A stretch of DNA of 64,000 bases from Roseicitreum antarcticum (GTDB lineage Bacteria > Pseudomonadota > Alphaproteobacteria > Rhodobacterales > Rhodobacteraceae). Within the stretch, counting starts at the first letter, position 1; each line of letters begins with the position of its first letter. Position numbers and translations under genes: made by a program. Under the pieces are notes generated by a model. That model was not told the origin of the DNA. It worked only from the letters and a program-made list of their open reading frames with translations, and made no database searches. Location: NCBI RefSeq assembly GCF_014681765.1, contig NZ_CP061498.1, positions 2,803,501 through 2,867,500 of the forward strand, given 5' to 3'. Shown one piece after another: positions 53,472-62,319 of the stretch.

Positions 53472-54875
53472 TCAAACGTCGAGCAATGCGGCGGCAATGG
53501 TGAAATAGGTCAGCACGCCCAGCACGTCAGCCATGGAGGTCACCAGCGGGCCAGAGGCCGCAGCGGGGTCGCGGTTGATCTTGGCGAAGATGAACGGCAG
53601 GCACATGCCGATCAGCGCGCCCGCCAGCACGATGATGATCATCGACACCGCGACGACCAGCGCAATCGCAGGCCCGCCGCGCCAGACCCCGATGGCCGAG
53701 ACCGCGACCGCCATGGTCAGCCCGAGGGCGAGGGCAATCAGCACCTCACGCCCCAGAAGGCGGCCGAAATCGCTGGGCCGCACATCGCCCGTGGCCAGCG
53801 CGCGCACCATCAGCGTGGCCGATTGCGCGCCCGCATTGCCGCCCGAGGCGATCAGGAGCGGCAGGAAGAACAGCAGCGACAGATGCGCGGCAATGGTTTC
53901 CTCGAACGCGGCGATGCCCGCGCCGGAAAAGATGTTGCCGAACACCAGCAGCACCAGCCAGAAGATGCGCGCCTTGTAGAGGACGGCAATCGTGGCTTCG
54001 GAGACCGAGGTTTCGATCGGCCCGATGGTAGAGCCTTTGTGAAAATCCTCGGTCACTTCTTCTTCGTGGACGTCCATCGCGTCATCGGCGGTGACGATGC
54101 CGACCAGTTGGTCGTTGCCATCAAGCACCGGCAGCGCGATCAGGTCATAGCGCGCGACCAGTTTCGCGGCCTCTTCCTGTTCGGCATCGGCGCGCACGAA
54201 GATCGGTTCGCGGTCCATGATGTCGCCGACATGCTGCCGGGGGCGGGCCATCAGGATGTCGCGCAATTCCAACACGCCCAGCAGGTGGCGGCTTTGATCG
54301 ACGATATAGGCGGTATAGACGGTTTCAGCCTCGAGCGCCTGGCTGCGCAGCGCTTCCAGCGCCTGGGTTGGCGTCATGTCGGGGGACAGCGTGGCGTAAT
54401 CCGAGGTCATGACCGACCCCACGGTCCATTCCGCATAGCTGGCAAGGCGGCGGAGGTCTTCACGCTCGGCCTTGGTCAGGGCGGGGAGAATCGCTTCTTG
54501 CGCCTCATCGGAGAGCTGTTTGAAGAGGTCGGCGCGTTCATCATGGCTCATCGCGGTCATCAGCGCGGCGAGTTCGCGGCGGGGCATGCGGGTCGCGATC
54601 TCCATCTGGCTGGACGGGCGCAGGTAGGCGATCAGTTCAGCCTGATCGTGCAGCGGCAACAGGCGCATGGCGGCGAGGTCGTCGCCCACGTTCAATTCCT
54701 CGACATAGCCCGCGATATCGGCCAGTTCCTGCCCGGCGAGAAAGTCGCGCACGGCGCTCTGGTCGCCTTCGTGCAGCAGCCGCTCTATTTCCAGCGCGAC
54801 CAGCGCGACATGCGCCTGATCGGTCGAGGTTTCGGGGTCGAAGCGGTAGTCTGAAAGTGGGCTGTGTTTGGTCAT
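53472..54875 (-). CDS. mgtE: Magnesium transporter MgtE
   Basis: MgtE is a Mg2+ channel gated by cytosolic Mg2+. The 467-aa protein has an N-terminal superhelical domain (to about residue 140) and two CBS domains (VGSVMTSDYATLSPDMTPTQ; VGDIMDREPIFVRADAEQEE). The membrane part follows, with the pore signature LLIASGGNAGAQSATLMVRA. Five hydrophobic helices are visible. The ATG at 54875 (MTKHSPLSDYRF) has AAAGGA upstream; 54899 is possible. No M-box riboswitch was recognised. Confidence 0.95.
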   Translation of the reverse strand: MTKHSPLSDYRFDPETSTDQAHVALVALEIERLLHEGDQSAVRDFLAGQELADIAGYVEELNVGDDLAAMRLLPLHDQAELIAYLRPSSQMEIATRMPRRELAALMTAMSHDERADLFKQLSDEAQEAILPALTKAEREDLRRLASYAEWTVGSVMTSDYATLSPDMTPTQALEALRSQALEAETVYTAYIVDQSRHLLGVLELRDILMARPRQHVGDIMDREPIFVRADAEQEEAAKLVARYDLIALPVLDGNDQLVGIVTADDAMDVHEEEVTEDFHKGSTIGPIETSVSEATIAVLYKARIFWLVLLVFGNIFSGAGIAAFEETIAAHLSLLFFLPLLIASGGNAGAQSATLMVRALATGDVRPSDFGRLLGREVLIALALGLTMAVAVSAIGVWRGGPAIALVVAVSMIIIVLAGALIGMCLPFIFAKINRDPAAASGPLVTSMADVLGVLTYFTIAAALLDV

Positions 54876-55546
54876 CCCCGGTCCTTTGTCGTCAATCATG
54901 CGACGCCGGGGGTGCGGACCGGGTTACGCCCCGAGGCCCGCCCGCCGCGCGCGGGTTGGTGCTGTGGCGAGGGAACTCGCCGTCGGGGTTTGGGGGGCGC
55001 GTCGTGGCCCCCGCCTGGAACCTTCGTCCATCGTGGATACGCTTTTATGACATCGCCCCAAGGCTGGACGACGTACCTCAGATAAGCGGGGCGGGGGGAC
55101 TTGTCAATTTTTTAGGGGGCGCGCGGTGCAGCACGGGTTTGTGGTCCGGGTGCCCGGGGACGCTGTCATCGGTCGTGTTTTGCGCGGACTCAAGGCCGCA
55201 GGCAGCCGCGCACCGACGGGCCGCCCGACGGCCCGGCGATGCGACTGGGGTTGGGCGCAGCGGCGGGTGTACAGGGATGTGGTTGGCATAACGCGCAATA
55301 GCGGGGCAGGCGGACCGCCGTACCCCCGCCTGTCGATGCACGGCCCGCCGATGTCCGGCCTGTCGATGCCCCGCCTGTCGATGCCCGGCCTGTCGATGCC
55401 CGGCCTTTCGATGCACGGCCTGTCACGATGTGCGCGGGCGGCTCAGGAGGGGCCGGGGGGATTGCCTGCCGCCCCGAAAAGGAGGCGCAGTGTGCTGTCA
55501 GCGGGCGGCGGTGAGGCGCAGTGCCGCGACAGCGTCAGAAACAGCG
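54876..55546. other. 671-bp gap with a 15-bp tandem array
   Basis: No convincing coding frame was found between mgtE and the sdhAF4 stop. The main feature is a 15-bp tandem array (55327-55435), described separately. Long open frames in this gap follow the repeats and show no family-like text. Confidence 0.5.
55327..55435. repeat. 15-bp tandem repeat array (about seven units)
   Basis: Units resembling CGGCCTGTCGATGCC repeat from about 55327 to 55435 with a 15-bp period and scattered substitutions. In one minus-strand frame this would give an HRQAG-like pentapeptide, but no real gene surrounds it. Confidence 0.85.
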
Positions 55547-55786
55547 TCAGAAATCGACGGCGATGCCCTTTTTCTCCCAATCGCCGTAGCGCACGGGTTC
55601 GGGGCCTTTGCGCCCGCCCAGTTCCAGCGGGGGCGGGGCGGCGGCATCGGCGATGCGCCGACGCTCGGCTGCTTCGGCCAGCGCACGCGCGGCGGCGGGG
55701 GGCAGGTCGGCGCGCTGCGCCTCGGGGGCGCTGGTTTCAGTCGGTTCGGGGGCCTGGTCAGTCATTTCGGGTGCCTGGTCTGTCAT
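55547..55786 (-). CDS. Succinate dehydrogenase assembly factor 4 (DUF1674)
   Basis: The 79-aa protein ends with the DUF1674/SDHAF4 signature GGRKGPEPVRYGDWEKKGIA VDF, and the family assists SdhA flavinylation and complex II assembly. The N-terminus MTDQAPEMTDQAPEPTETS is a 7-residue duplication from a 21-bp tandem repeat. Start candidates are 55786 and the second ATG 55765. It is divergent from rsmB. Confidence 0.87.
   Translation of the reverse strand: MTDQAPEMTDQAPEPTETSAPEAQRADLPPAAARALAEAAERRRIADAAAPPPLELGGRKGPEPVRYGDWEKKGIAVDF
55745..55786. repeat. 21-bp tandem duplication at the sdhAF4 start
   Basis: Two 21-bp units (55745-55765 and 55766-55786) differ at two positions and each contain a start codon, duplicating seven residues and the initiation codon. 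Confidence 0.8.
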
Positions 55787-55908
55787 GGGGCGTTCGGTCC
55801 TTCCTGCGGCGCGCCGGATCGCGGGCGCTTTCCTTGTGCGGCGGTGATGCATGATATACTGCGGCGGCGATATGCGGCAAGGGGCCACCGGCCCCCAGCC
55901 TGATACAG

Positions 55909-55955
55909 CCCCGGCCCAACACGGCCCCAGCCCAACACGGCCCAGCCCATCCCGG
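55909..55955. repeat. 16-bp tandem repeat upstream of rsmB
   Basis: Units CCCCGGCCCAACACGG (55909-55924), CCCCAGCCCAACACGG (55925-55940) and a diverged third (55941-55955) lie between the divergent sdhAF4 and rsmB starts. Confidence 0.75.
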
Positions 55956-55980
55956 GCGCGCACGATCAGAAGGGAAGACC

Positions 55981-57339
55981 ATGGCAGACAGCCGCAAGCC
56001 AGACAGCAAGCCCGCGCCTGCGCGCCGCGCCAAGGCCGCCGTCATCCCGCCCAGCCCGCGCGGCGGGGCGGTGGCCTTGCTTGATGCGGTGCTGTCGCCC
56101 GATACGGGCGCGTCACTGCCCGAGGTGCTGACCGCGCCGCCTGCCGCTTTTGCCGCGCTGGACCCCGCCGGGTGCGCGCGGGCGCAGCGGCTGGCGCTGA
56201 CCACGCTGCGGCATCTGGACCGCGCGGATGCGATTCTGAGCCCGCATTTGCGCAAGGCCCCGCCGCCGCATGTGAAGAACCTGTTGCGGCTGGCGGTGGT
56301 GGAGATGCTGCATGAGGGGGCGGCGGCCTACGGGGTCGTGAACTCGGCCGTTGGGGCGTTGCGCGGGGACCGGCGGTTGCAGGCCATGGCGGGGATGGTG
56401 AATGCCGTGCTGCGCCGCGCCAGCGAGACGCCCGACGGCACATGGGCCGCGCTGCCGCCGCAACGTCTGCCGCAATGGCTGCGCCAGCCGATGGTGCATC
56501 ATTATGGGCGCGCGGTGGTCGGTGCGATCGAGGCCGCGCATATGGAAGGTGCAGCGACCGACCTGACGTTGCGGCCGGGCGTGGCTGGGCCCGATGGTGT
56601 GACGCTGCCCACGGGGTCGCTGCGGGTTGCGGGCGCGCAGATCAGCGCGCTGCCGGGGTATGACGCGGGCGATTGGTGGGTGCAAGATGCCGCCAGCGCC
56701 TTGCCCGCGCGCATGCTGGGCGATGTGGCAGGCCTGCGGGTGCTGGACCTTTGTGCGGCACCCGGCGGCAAGACGATGCAATTGGCGGCAGCGGGTGCGC
56801 AGGTGACGGCGCTGGACCTGTCGGGGCCACGGCTGGCGCGGCTGCGCGACAATCTGGCGCGCACCGGGCTGGAGGCGGAAATCGTCACCGCTGATGCGCT
56901 GCATTGGCTGCCCGACGCGCCGTTCGATGCGGTGCTGCTGGATGCGCCCTGTTCGGCCAGCGGCACGATCCGCCGCCACCCGGACCTGCCGTTTGCGAAG
57001 GCTGCGGGGGATCTGGCGGCCTTGACTGCGTTGCAGGCGCGGTTGCTGGACCGGGTGCTGACGCCCTCGGCCGGGTTGCTGCGCCCCGGGGGTGTGGCGG
57101 TTTATTGCACCTGCTCGCTTCTGGCGGCCGAGGGTGAAGATCAGGCGCGCGCCGCGTTGGACCGGCATCCGCATGTGGTGGCACAGCCTGTGACGCTGCC
57201 CGGCCTCCCTGAGGATTGGCGCACGGCTGACGGCGGCATCCGCACCCGGCCTGATTATTGGCCGGAACTGGGTGGGATCGACGGGTTTTACATGGTCGCG
57301 CTACGGATCGGGGCGGAAACGGCAGCGGCAGCGGGCTGA
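55981..57339 (+). CDS. rsmB: RsmB-family 16S rRNA (cytosine-C5)-methyltransferase
   Basis: RsmB makes m5C967 in 16S rRNA. The 452-aa protein has an N-terminal NusB-like domain (ALTTLRHLDRADAILSPHLR to about residue 145) and a class I methyltransferase domain. That domain carries LDLCAAPGGKTMQLAAAG, LLDAPCSASGTIRRHPDLPF with the conserved PC, and VYCTCSLLAAEGEDQ with the catalytic Cys. It is followed after 93 bp by the heparinase-like gene, the usual order in this family. Confidence 0.93.
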   Translation: MADSRKPDSKPAPARRAKAAVIPPSPRGGAVALLDAVLSPDTGASLPEVLTAPPAAFAALDPAGCARAQRLALTTLRHLDRADAILSPHLRKAPPPHVKNLLRLAVVEMLHEGAAAYGVVNSAVGALRGDRRLQAMAGMVNAVLRRASETPDGTWAALPPQRLPQWLRQPMVHHYGRAVVGAIEAAHMEGAATDLTLRPGVAGPDGVTLPTGSLRVAGAQISALPGYDAGDWWVQDAASALPARMLGDVAGLRVLDLCAAPGGKTMQLAAAGAQVTALDLSGPRLARLRDNLARTGLEAEIVTADALHWLPDAPFDAVLLDAPCSASGTIRRHPDLPFAKAAGDLAALTALQARLLDRVLTPSAGLLRPGGVAVYCTCSLLAAEGEDQARAALDRHPHVVAQPVTLPGLPEDWRTADGGIRTRPDYWPELGGIDGFYMVALRIGAETAAAAG

Positions 57340-57432
57340 TCGCGTGAACCTGACCGATTGGGCGGTGACACCGGGTGCGCGCGGCGGTAAACTGCCGCAG
57401 AGCAGAAAATTGGCACGGGAAGAAGCCGGAAC

Positions 57433-59190
57433 ATGAACAGCGAGGCAGCCCTGAACGGCGGTTTGGCCACGCGGCGTACCCGATTGGTCAACCGGGTGAC
57501 GGCGCGGATGTGTCGCGTGTCGGCGCGGGCGACGGGGTTCGTCTCGCAGCCCGAGCCGCGCACCATCGGCCTGTTCGCGCGGGGGCGGCAGCTGGTGGCG
57601 GGCAACATCTTGCTGGCCGGGCATCTGGTAGAGGCCAAGGGCGCGCAGCCCTGGGACATCCCCGCCCCGCATCCGCAATTTGCCGATGCGCTGCACGGGT
57701 TCGGCTGGCTGGATCATCTGGCCGCCGTGGGCGACCGCGAGGCGCGGGTGGTGGCGCAGGCCTGGGTCTGGGAATGGATCGCGCGGTATTCGGGGGGCCG
57801 GGGGCCGGGCTGGACCGCCGATCTGACCGGACGGCGGGTGATCCGGTGGATCAACCACGCGCTGTTCCTCTTGTCGGTGCAGTCGCCTGAAAATGCCGAT
57901 AAGTTCTTTCGCTCGCTCAGCCAGCAGACGGCCTTTCTGGCGCGGCGCTGGCAGGTCAGCAGCCCCGGCCTGCCGCGATTCGAGGCGCTGACCGGGCTGA
58001 TCTATGCGGGTCTGGCGCTGGAGGGGATGGAGCGTCACGTTGCCCCCGCCAAGGCCGCGCTGTCGCGCGCCTGCAAGGAGGCGATTGACGCGGGCGGCGG
58101 TATCCCCACCCGCAACCCCGAGGAATTGCTGGAGGTCTTCACCCTGCTGACCTGGGCCGCGCAGGCGCTGTCGGAAAACGGGCAGATGGCCGCGCCCGAT
58201 CACATCGCCGCGATTGAACGCATCAGCGTTACCCTGCGCACCCTGCGCCATGCCGATGGCGGCCTTGCACGGTTCCACGGCGGCGGGCGCGGGATGGAGG
58301 GGCGGCTGGATCACGCGCTGGCGGCGTCGGGCATCCGCACGGTCGCCGCCGATGGGCGGGCGATGGGCTACGCGCGGCTGTCGGGCGGGCGCACCACGGT
58401 GGTGGTGGATGCCAGTCCGCCGCCGGTGGGCGAGGCGTCGCGCTTTGCCCATGCCTCGACGCTGGCGTTCGAATTGAGCTCGAACCGGCGGCCCGTGGTG
58501 GTCAATTGCGGGTCTGGCATGCCGTTTGGCCCGGATTGGGAACGCGCGGGCCGGGCCAGCGCGTCGCATTCCACGTTGTCGATCGACGGATTTTCATCCG
58601 CGCGCATGGCGTCGGATGACAGCACGGGGCGTCCGCGCCTGACGGACGGGCCGCACCATGTCAGTTTCGACCGCACCGACAAGGGCTATGCGACGGTGCT
58701 GTTGCTGTCGCACGACGGTTATCTGGCCAGCCACGGGCTGACCCATGTGCGCTGTCTGGACCTGTCCACTGATGGCCGCGCGCTGATGGGCGAGGATTCG
58801 CTGTCGGCGCTGACGCCCGCCGACCGCAAGCGTTTTGGCGCGGTGCTGGACCGCACGCGGCTGTCGGGCGTGCATTTCGCGGTGCGGTTCCATTTGCATC
58901 CCGATGTCGATGCCTCGCTCGACATGAATGACACGGCGGTGTCGATTGCGCTGCGGTCCGGTGAAATCTGGGTTTTCCGGGCCGAGGGCGCGGTGCGCAT
59001 GACGCTGGAACCTTCGGTCTACCTTGAAAAAGGCCGGCTGAAACCGCGCCCCAGCCAGCAGATCGTATTGTCAGGCGTGGCGCTTGACTATACCAGCCAC
59101 ATCACCTGGACGCTGGCCAAGGCGCAAGATACGCCCGTCGCGATGCGCGACATTGGCCGCGACGACCCGCTGGCGATGCCCGATTACTGA
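57433..59190 (+). CDS. Heparinase II/III family protein
   Basis: The 585-aa protein shows the heparinase II/III-like C-terminal beta domain (about residues 330-560): RPVVVNCGSGMPFGPDWERA, ASASHSTLSIDG and HHVSFDRTDKGYATVLLLSH. The N-terminal part is an alpha-toroid (IRWINHALFLLSVQSPENAD). Such enzymes are polysaccharide lyases, but no signal peptide is visible and the substrate is unknown. Its conserved neighbourhood (rsmB, purH, lspA) points to a housekeeping rather than a catabolic role; this is inference. Confidence 0.85.
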   Translation: MNSEAALNGGLATRRTRLVNRVTARMCRVSARATGFVSQPEPRTIGLFARGRQLVAGNILLAGHLVEAKGAQPWDIPAPHPQFADALHGFGWLDHLAAVGDREARVVAQAWVWEWIARYSGGRGPGWTADLTGRRVIRWINHALFLLSVQSPENADKFFRSLSQQTAFLARRWQVSSPGLPRFEALTGLIYAGLALEGMERHVAPAKAALSRACKEAIDAGGGIPTRNPEELLEVFTLLTWAAQALSENGQMAAPDHIAAIERISVTLRTLRHADGGLARFHGGGRGMEGRLDHALAASGIRTVAADGRAMGYARLSGGRTTVVVDASPPPVGEASRFAHASTLAFELSSNRRPVVVNCGSGMPFGPDWERAGRASASHSTLSIDGFSSARMASDDSTGRPRLTDGPHHVSFDRTDKGYATVLLLSHDGYLASHGLTHVRCLDLSTDGRALMGEDSLSALTPADRKRFGAVLDRTRLSGVHFAVRFHLHPDVDASLDMNDTAVSIALRSGEIWVFRAEGAVRMTLEPSVYLEKGRLKPRPSQQIVLSGVALDYTSHITWTLAKAQDTPVAMRDIGRDDPLAMPDY

Positions 59191-59250
59191 GCGGGCGGCG
59201 CGTGTGAACCCGTCTTGCATGGACCCCGAAGCGCCGCCCCCCAAACCAAG

Positions 59251-59328
59251 ATCCCGAAGCCCCGACCCTGAAGCCCTGACCCCGACCCTGAAGCCCCGAC
59301 CCTGAACCTGAAGCCCTGACCCTGAAGC
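59251..59328. repeat. Tandem CCCTGAAGCC-type repeats upstream of purH
   Basis: The 78-bp stretch consists of variants of GACCCTGAAGCCC with 12- to 18-bp periods. It fills the gap between the heparinase-like gene and purH and is not coding. Confidence 0.8.
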
Positions 59329-59346
59329 AAAGTGACTGGACCTGAC

Positions 59347-60936
59347 ATGACTGACCTTGCCCCCGTAAAACGCGCCCTTCTGTCGGTGTCCGACAAGACC
59401 GGATTGGTGCAACTGGGCCGTGCGCTGGCCGCGCGCGGTGTCGATCTGGTGTCCACCGGGGGCACGGCGGCGGCGTTGCGCGACGCCGGGCTGGCGGTGC
59501 GCGATGTGTCCGACCTGACGGGGTTTCCCGAAATGATGGATGGCCGCGTCAAGACGCTGCATCCGATGGTGCATGGCGGGTTGCTGGCCTTGCGCGACGA
59601 TGCCGGGCATCTGGGTGCGATGCAGGATCATGGGATCGCGCCGATTGATCTGCTGGTCGTCAACCTCTACCCGTTCGAGGCGACCGTGGCGCGCGGGGCG
59701 GATTACGCCGAAGCGGTCGAAAACATCGATATCGGCGGCCCGGCGATGATCCGGGCAGCGGCGAAGAACCACGGGTTTGTGAGCGTTGTCACCGACCCCG
59801 AGGATTATGCCGCCCTGCTGGCCGAGCTGGACGCGCAAGACGGCCAGACGACACTGGCCTTCCGCCAGCGGCTGGCCCAGACCGCCTATGCCCGCACCGG
59901 CGCCTATGATGCGGCGGTGTCTACCTGGATGGCGGGCGCGATCGGGGTAGAGACCCCGCGCCGCCGGGTCTTTGCGGGCACGTTGGCGCAGCCGTTGCGC
60001 TATGGCGAGAACCCGCACCAGCGGGCCGCCTTCTATACCGACGGGTCGGACCGCCCCGGCGTGGCCACCGCCACCCAGCATCAGGGCAAGGAGCTGTCCT
60101 ATAACAACATCAACGACACCGATGCGGCGTTCGAGCTGGTGTCGGAATTCCTGCCCACCGATGGCCCGGCCTGCGCGATCATCAAGCATGCCAACCCCTG
60201 CGGCGTGGCACGGGGCGACACCCTGACGCAGGCCTATGCGCGGGCGTTTGACTGCGACCGTACCTCGGCGTTCGGGGGGATCATCGCGCTGAACATGAAG
60301 CTGGATCTGGCCACGGCCGAAGCAATTTCCGGCATTTTCACCGAGGTTGTGATTGCGCCGGGCGCGGATGATGCCGCCATTGCGCATTTCGCCAGGAAGA
60401 AGAACCTGCGCCTGCTGACCACGAAGGGGCTGGGCAACCCGATGGCGCCGGGGCTGGCGTTCCGGCAGGTGTCGGGCGGGATGTTGGTGCAGGACCGTGA
60501 CAATGGCATGATTCTGGAAACCGCGTTGCAGGTCGTGACGAAGCGCGCGCCCGATGCCGATGAACTGGCCGACCTGATGTTCGCGTGGAAGGTTGCCAAG
60601 CATGTGAAATCGAACGCGATTGTCTATGTGAAGGATCTGGCCACGGTGGGCATCGGTGCCGGACAGATGAGCCGGGTGGACAGCACGCGCATCGCCGCGC
60701 GCAAATCGGTGGACATGGCGGAAGTGATGGGCCTTCCGGGGGCGCTGACGCAGGGCTCTGTCGTGGCGTCGGATGCGTTTTTCCCCTTTGCCGACGGGCT
60801 GTTGGCTGCCGCCGAGGCAGGCGCGCGCGCGATCATCCAGCCCGGCGGTTCGGTGCGCGATGCCGAGGTGATCGCCGCCGCCGATGCGGCGGGGCTGGCC
60901 ATGGTGTTCACCGGGCAGCGGCATTTCCGGCACTAG
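59347..60936 (+). CDS. purH: Bifunctional AICAR transformylase/IMP cyclohydrolase
   Basis: PurH performs the last two steps to IMP. The 529-aa protein has an N-terminal MGS-like cyclohydrolase domain ([40 protein letters not shown]) and a C-terminal transformylase domain ([38 protein letters not shown]). The ATG at 59347 is chosen although the Shine-Dalgarno is weak; an in-frame GTG at 59332 is an alternative. Purine genes purA and purH are 11 kb apart, not one operon. Confidence 0.97.
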   Translation: MTDLAPVKRALLSVSDKTGLVQLGRALAARGVDLVSTGGTAAALRDAGLAVRDVSDLTGFPEMMDGRVKTLHPMVHGGLLALRDDAGHLGAMQDHGIAPIDLLVVNLYPFEATVARGADYAEAVENIDIGGPAMIRAAAKNHGFVSVVTDPEDYAALLAELDAQDGQTTLAFRQRLAQTAYARTGAYDAAVSTWMAGAIGVETPRRRVFAGTLAQPLRYGENPHQRAAFYTDGSDRPGVATATQHQGKELSYNNINDTDAAFELVSEFLPTDGPACAIIKHANPCGVARGDTLTQAYARAFDCDRTSAFGGIIALNMKLDLATAEAISGIFTEVVIAPGADDAAIAHFARKKNLRLLTTKGLGNPMAPGLAFRQVSGGMLVQDRDNGMILETALQVVTKRAPDADELADLMFAWKVAKHVKSNAIVYVKDLATVGIGAGQMSRVDSTRIAARKSVDMAEVMGLPGALTQGSVVASDAFFPFADGLLAAAEAGARAIIQPGGSVRDAEVIAAADAAGLAMVFTGQRHFRH

Positions 60937-61004
60937 GACGCGATTTGCCGCGCGCCGGTGTCGGGCGCGCGGCCCACCTTTTCACAACGGGCAGGCATTC
61001 CCCC

Positions 61005-61526
61005 ATGAACCAGATCGACCGCACCCCGGCCCGGCACCCGATGAAATACATCATCGGTGCCGCCGCGCTGATCTTCGTGATCGACCAGTTGACCAAATGG
61101 TATGTGGTGTTCGAACTGGGCCTGCAGCACCGGCTGTTCATCGAGGTCTTCGACCCCTACCTCAATTTCTCGATGGCGTGGAACACCGGGGTGAATTTCG
61201 GGCTGTTCGGCGGCGGGACGGATGTCATGCGCTGGGTGCTGATCGCGGTGGCGCTGGGCATCTCGGGCTGGGTGTGGGTCTGGGTGCGGCGCGACCCGCG
61301 ACCTGGCATGTTGCTGAGCGCGGGCGTGCTGATCGGCGGCGCGCTGGGCAATGTGGTGGACAGGGTGCTGTATGGCGCGGTGGCGGATTTCCTGAACATG
61401 TCGTGCTGCGGGCTGCGCAACCCCTTTGCATTCAACGTCGCGGATGTGGCGATCTTTGCCGGTGCCATCGGGCTGGCGGTATTCTCGGGGCGGGCGGATG
61501 GGGCTGCGGGCGACAAGACCCCGTGA
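61005..61526 (+). CDS. lspA: Lipoprotein signal peptidase (signal peptidase II)
   Basis: LspA cleaves lipoprotein signal peptides in the inner membrane. The 173-aa protein has four hydrophobic helices and the family blocks IDQLTKWYVV, AWNTGVNFGLFGGGTD, GGALGNVVDRVLYGAVADFL and FNVADVAIFAGA, including the two catalytic Asp. The ATG at 61005 lies inside a longer frame that overlaps purH. The adjacent bamF lipoprotein is a likely substrate. Confidence 0.96.
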   Translation: MNQIDRTPARHPMKYIIGAAALIFVIDQLTKWYVVFELGLQHRLFIEVFDPYLNFSMAWNTGVNFGLFGGGTDVMRWVLIAVALGISGWVWVWVRRDPRPGMLLSAGVLIGGALGNVVDRVLYGAVADFLNMSCCGLRNPFAFNVADVAIFAGAIGLAVFSGRADGAAGDKTP

Positions 61527-61597
61527 CGCCCGCGCAAAGATAGGCTAAGAGGCTAAGGTAATTGAGTGCGGACAGCTTTGATCTGAGGGGGCTTTCG

Positions 61598-62137
61598 ATG
61601 CGGCGAGGGCAAGGTAGTGTGGCGGCGGCGACCGGGCTGGCACTGATGGTGCTGGCGGGATGTTCGCAAGGTGATGGCGCGCCGCGCCTGATGTTTGCTG
61701 CCGAACAGCACAGCGGGCCGGACGAATTTTCCATCGTGCCGACGCGCCCGCTGGAAATGCCCGACAATCTGGCCGCGCTGCCCGAACCCACGCCTGCGGG
61801 GACCAACCGCGTCGATCCGGTGCCGCGCGCCGATGTCGCCGTGGCGATGGGCGGGTCGGCTGCGGCCGCCACCCGGTCCGGCGTGCCCGCATCCGACAGC
61901 GCGCTTTTGGCGCGGGCCGGGCGGTATGGCGTCGCGGGTGACATCCGGGGGCAACTGGCCGCTGAGGATCTTGCCTACCGCGAGGCCAACAAGGGCCGCA
62001 TCCTGGAGCGGATCTTTGCCGTAAACGTCTATCATGACGCGTACCGCCCGCTGGCGCTGGACCGCTATGCCGAGCTGGAACGCTGGCGCCGCGTGGGCGT
62101 GCGCACCCCTGCTGCCCCCCCCGCTATCGCACAATAG
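61598..62137 (+). CDS. Outer membrane assembly lipoprotein BamF (DUF3035)
   Basis: This 179-aa lipoprotein (lipobox LAGC at about residue 23) belongs to DUF3035, described in Caulobacter as the BamF component of the beta-barrel assembly machine. The N-terminal mature part has SIVPTRPLEMPDNLAALPEP and TPAGTNRVDPVPRADVAVAM. The ATG at 61598 is chosen for GAGGGG upstream. It lies between lspA and the M16 peptidases, the usual alphaproteobacterial order. Confidence 0.88.
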   Translation: MRRGQGSVAAATGLALMVLAGCSQGDGAPRLMFAAEQHSGPDEFSIVPTRPLEMPDNLAALPEPTPAGTNRVDPVPRADVAVAMGGSAAAATRSGVPASDSALLARAGRYGVAGDIRGQLAAEDLAYREANKGRILERIFAVNVYHDAYRPLALDRYAELERWRRVGVRTPAAPPAIAQ

Positions 62138-62319
62138 AGCCGACGCGGCGGGCTGGCCTCGTGCGTCTGGTGGTGTCCGGTTTGGGGCGCCATTGGCTGA
62201 GCGCTGCGGTAAACCGCTGATGCGGCACCCGAGGGCTGTCACAACGCCGTGCCCCGGCTTGAACTGTCCGGGCCATGTCGTACATGCATCCCCAAGGGCA
62301 GCAGGATAGGGGATGGCCG

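Noticed and set aside
53409-54854. 481-aa + strand frame opposite mgtE
   Set aside because: Antisense shadow of mgtE; low-complexity His/Arg/Gln text.
55126-55854. 242-aa + strand frame across the 15-bp array
   Set aside because: Open only because the repeat period is a multiple of 3; no family text and runs opposite sdhAF4.
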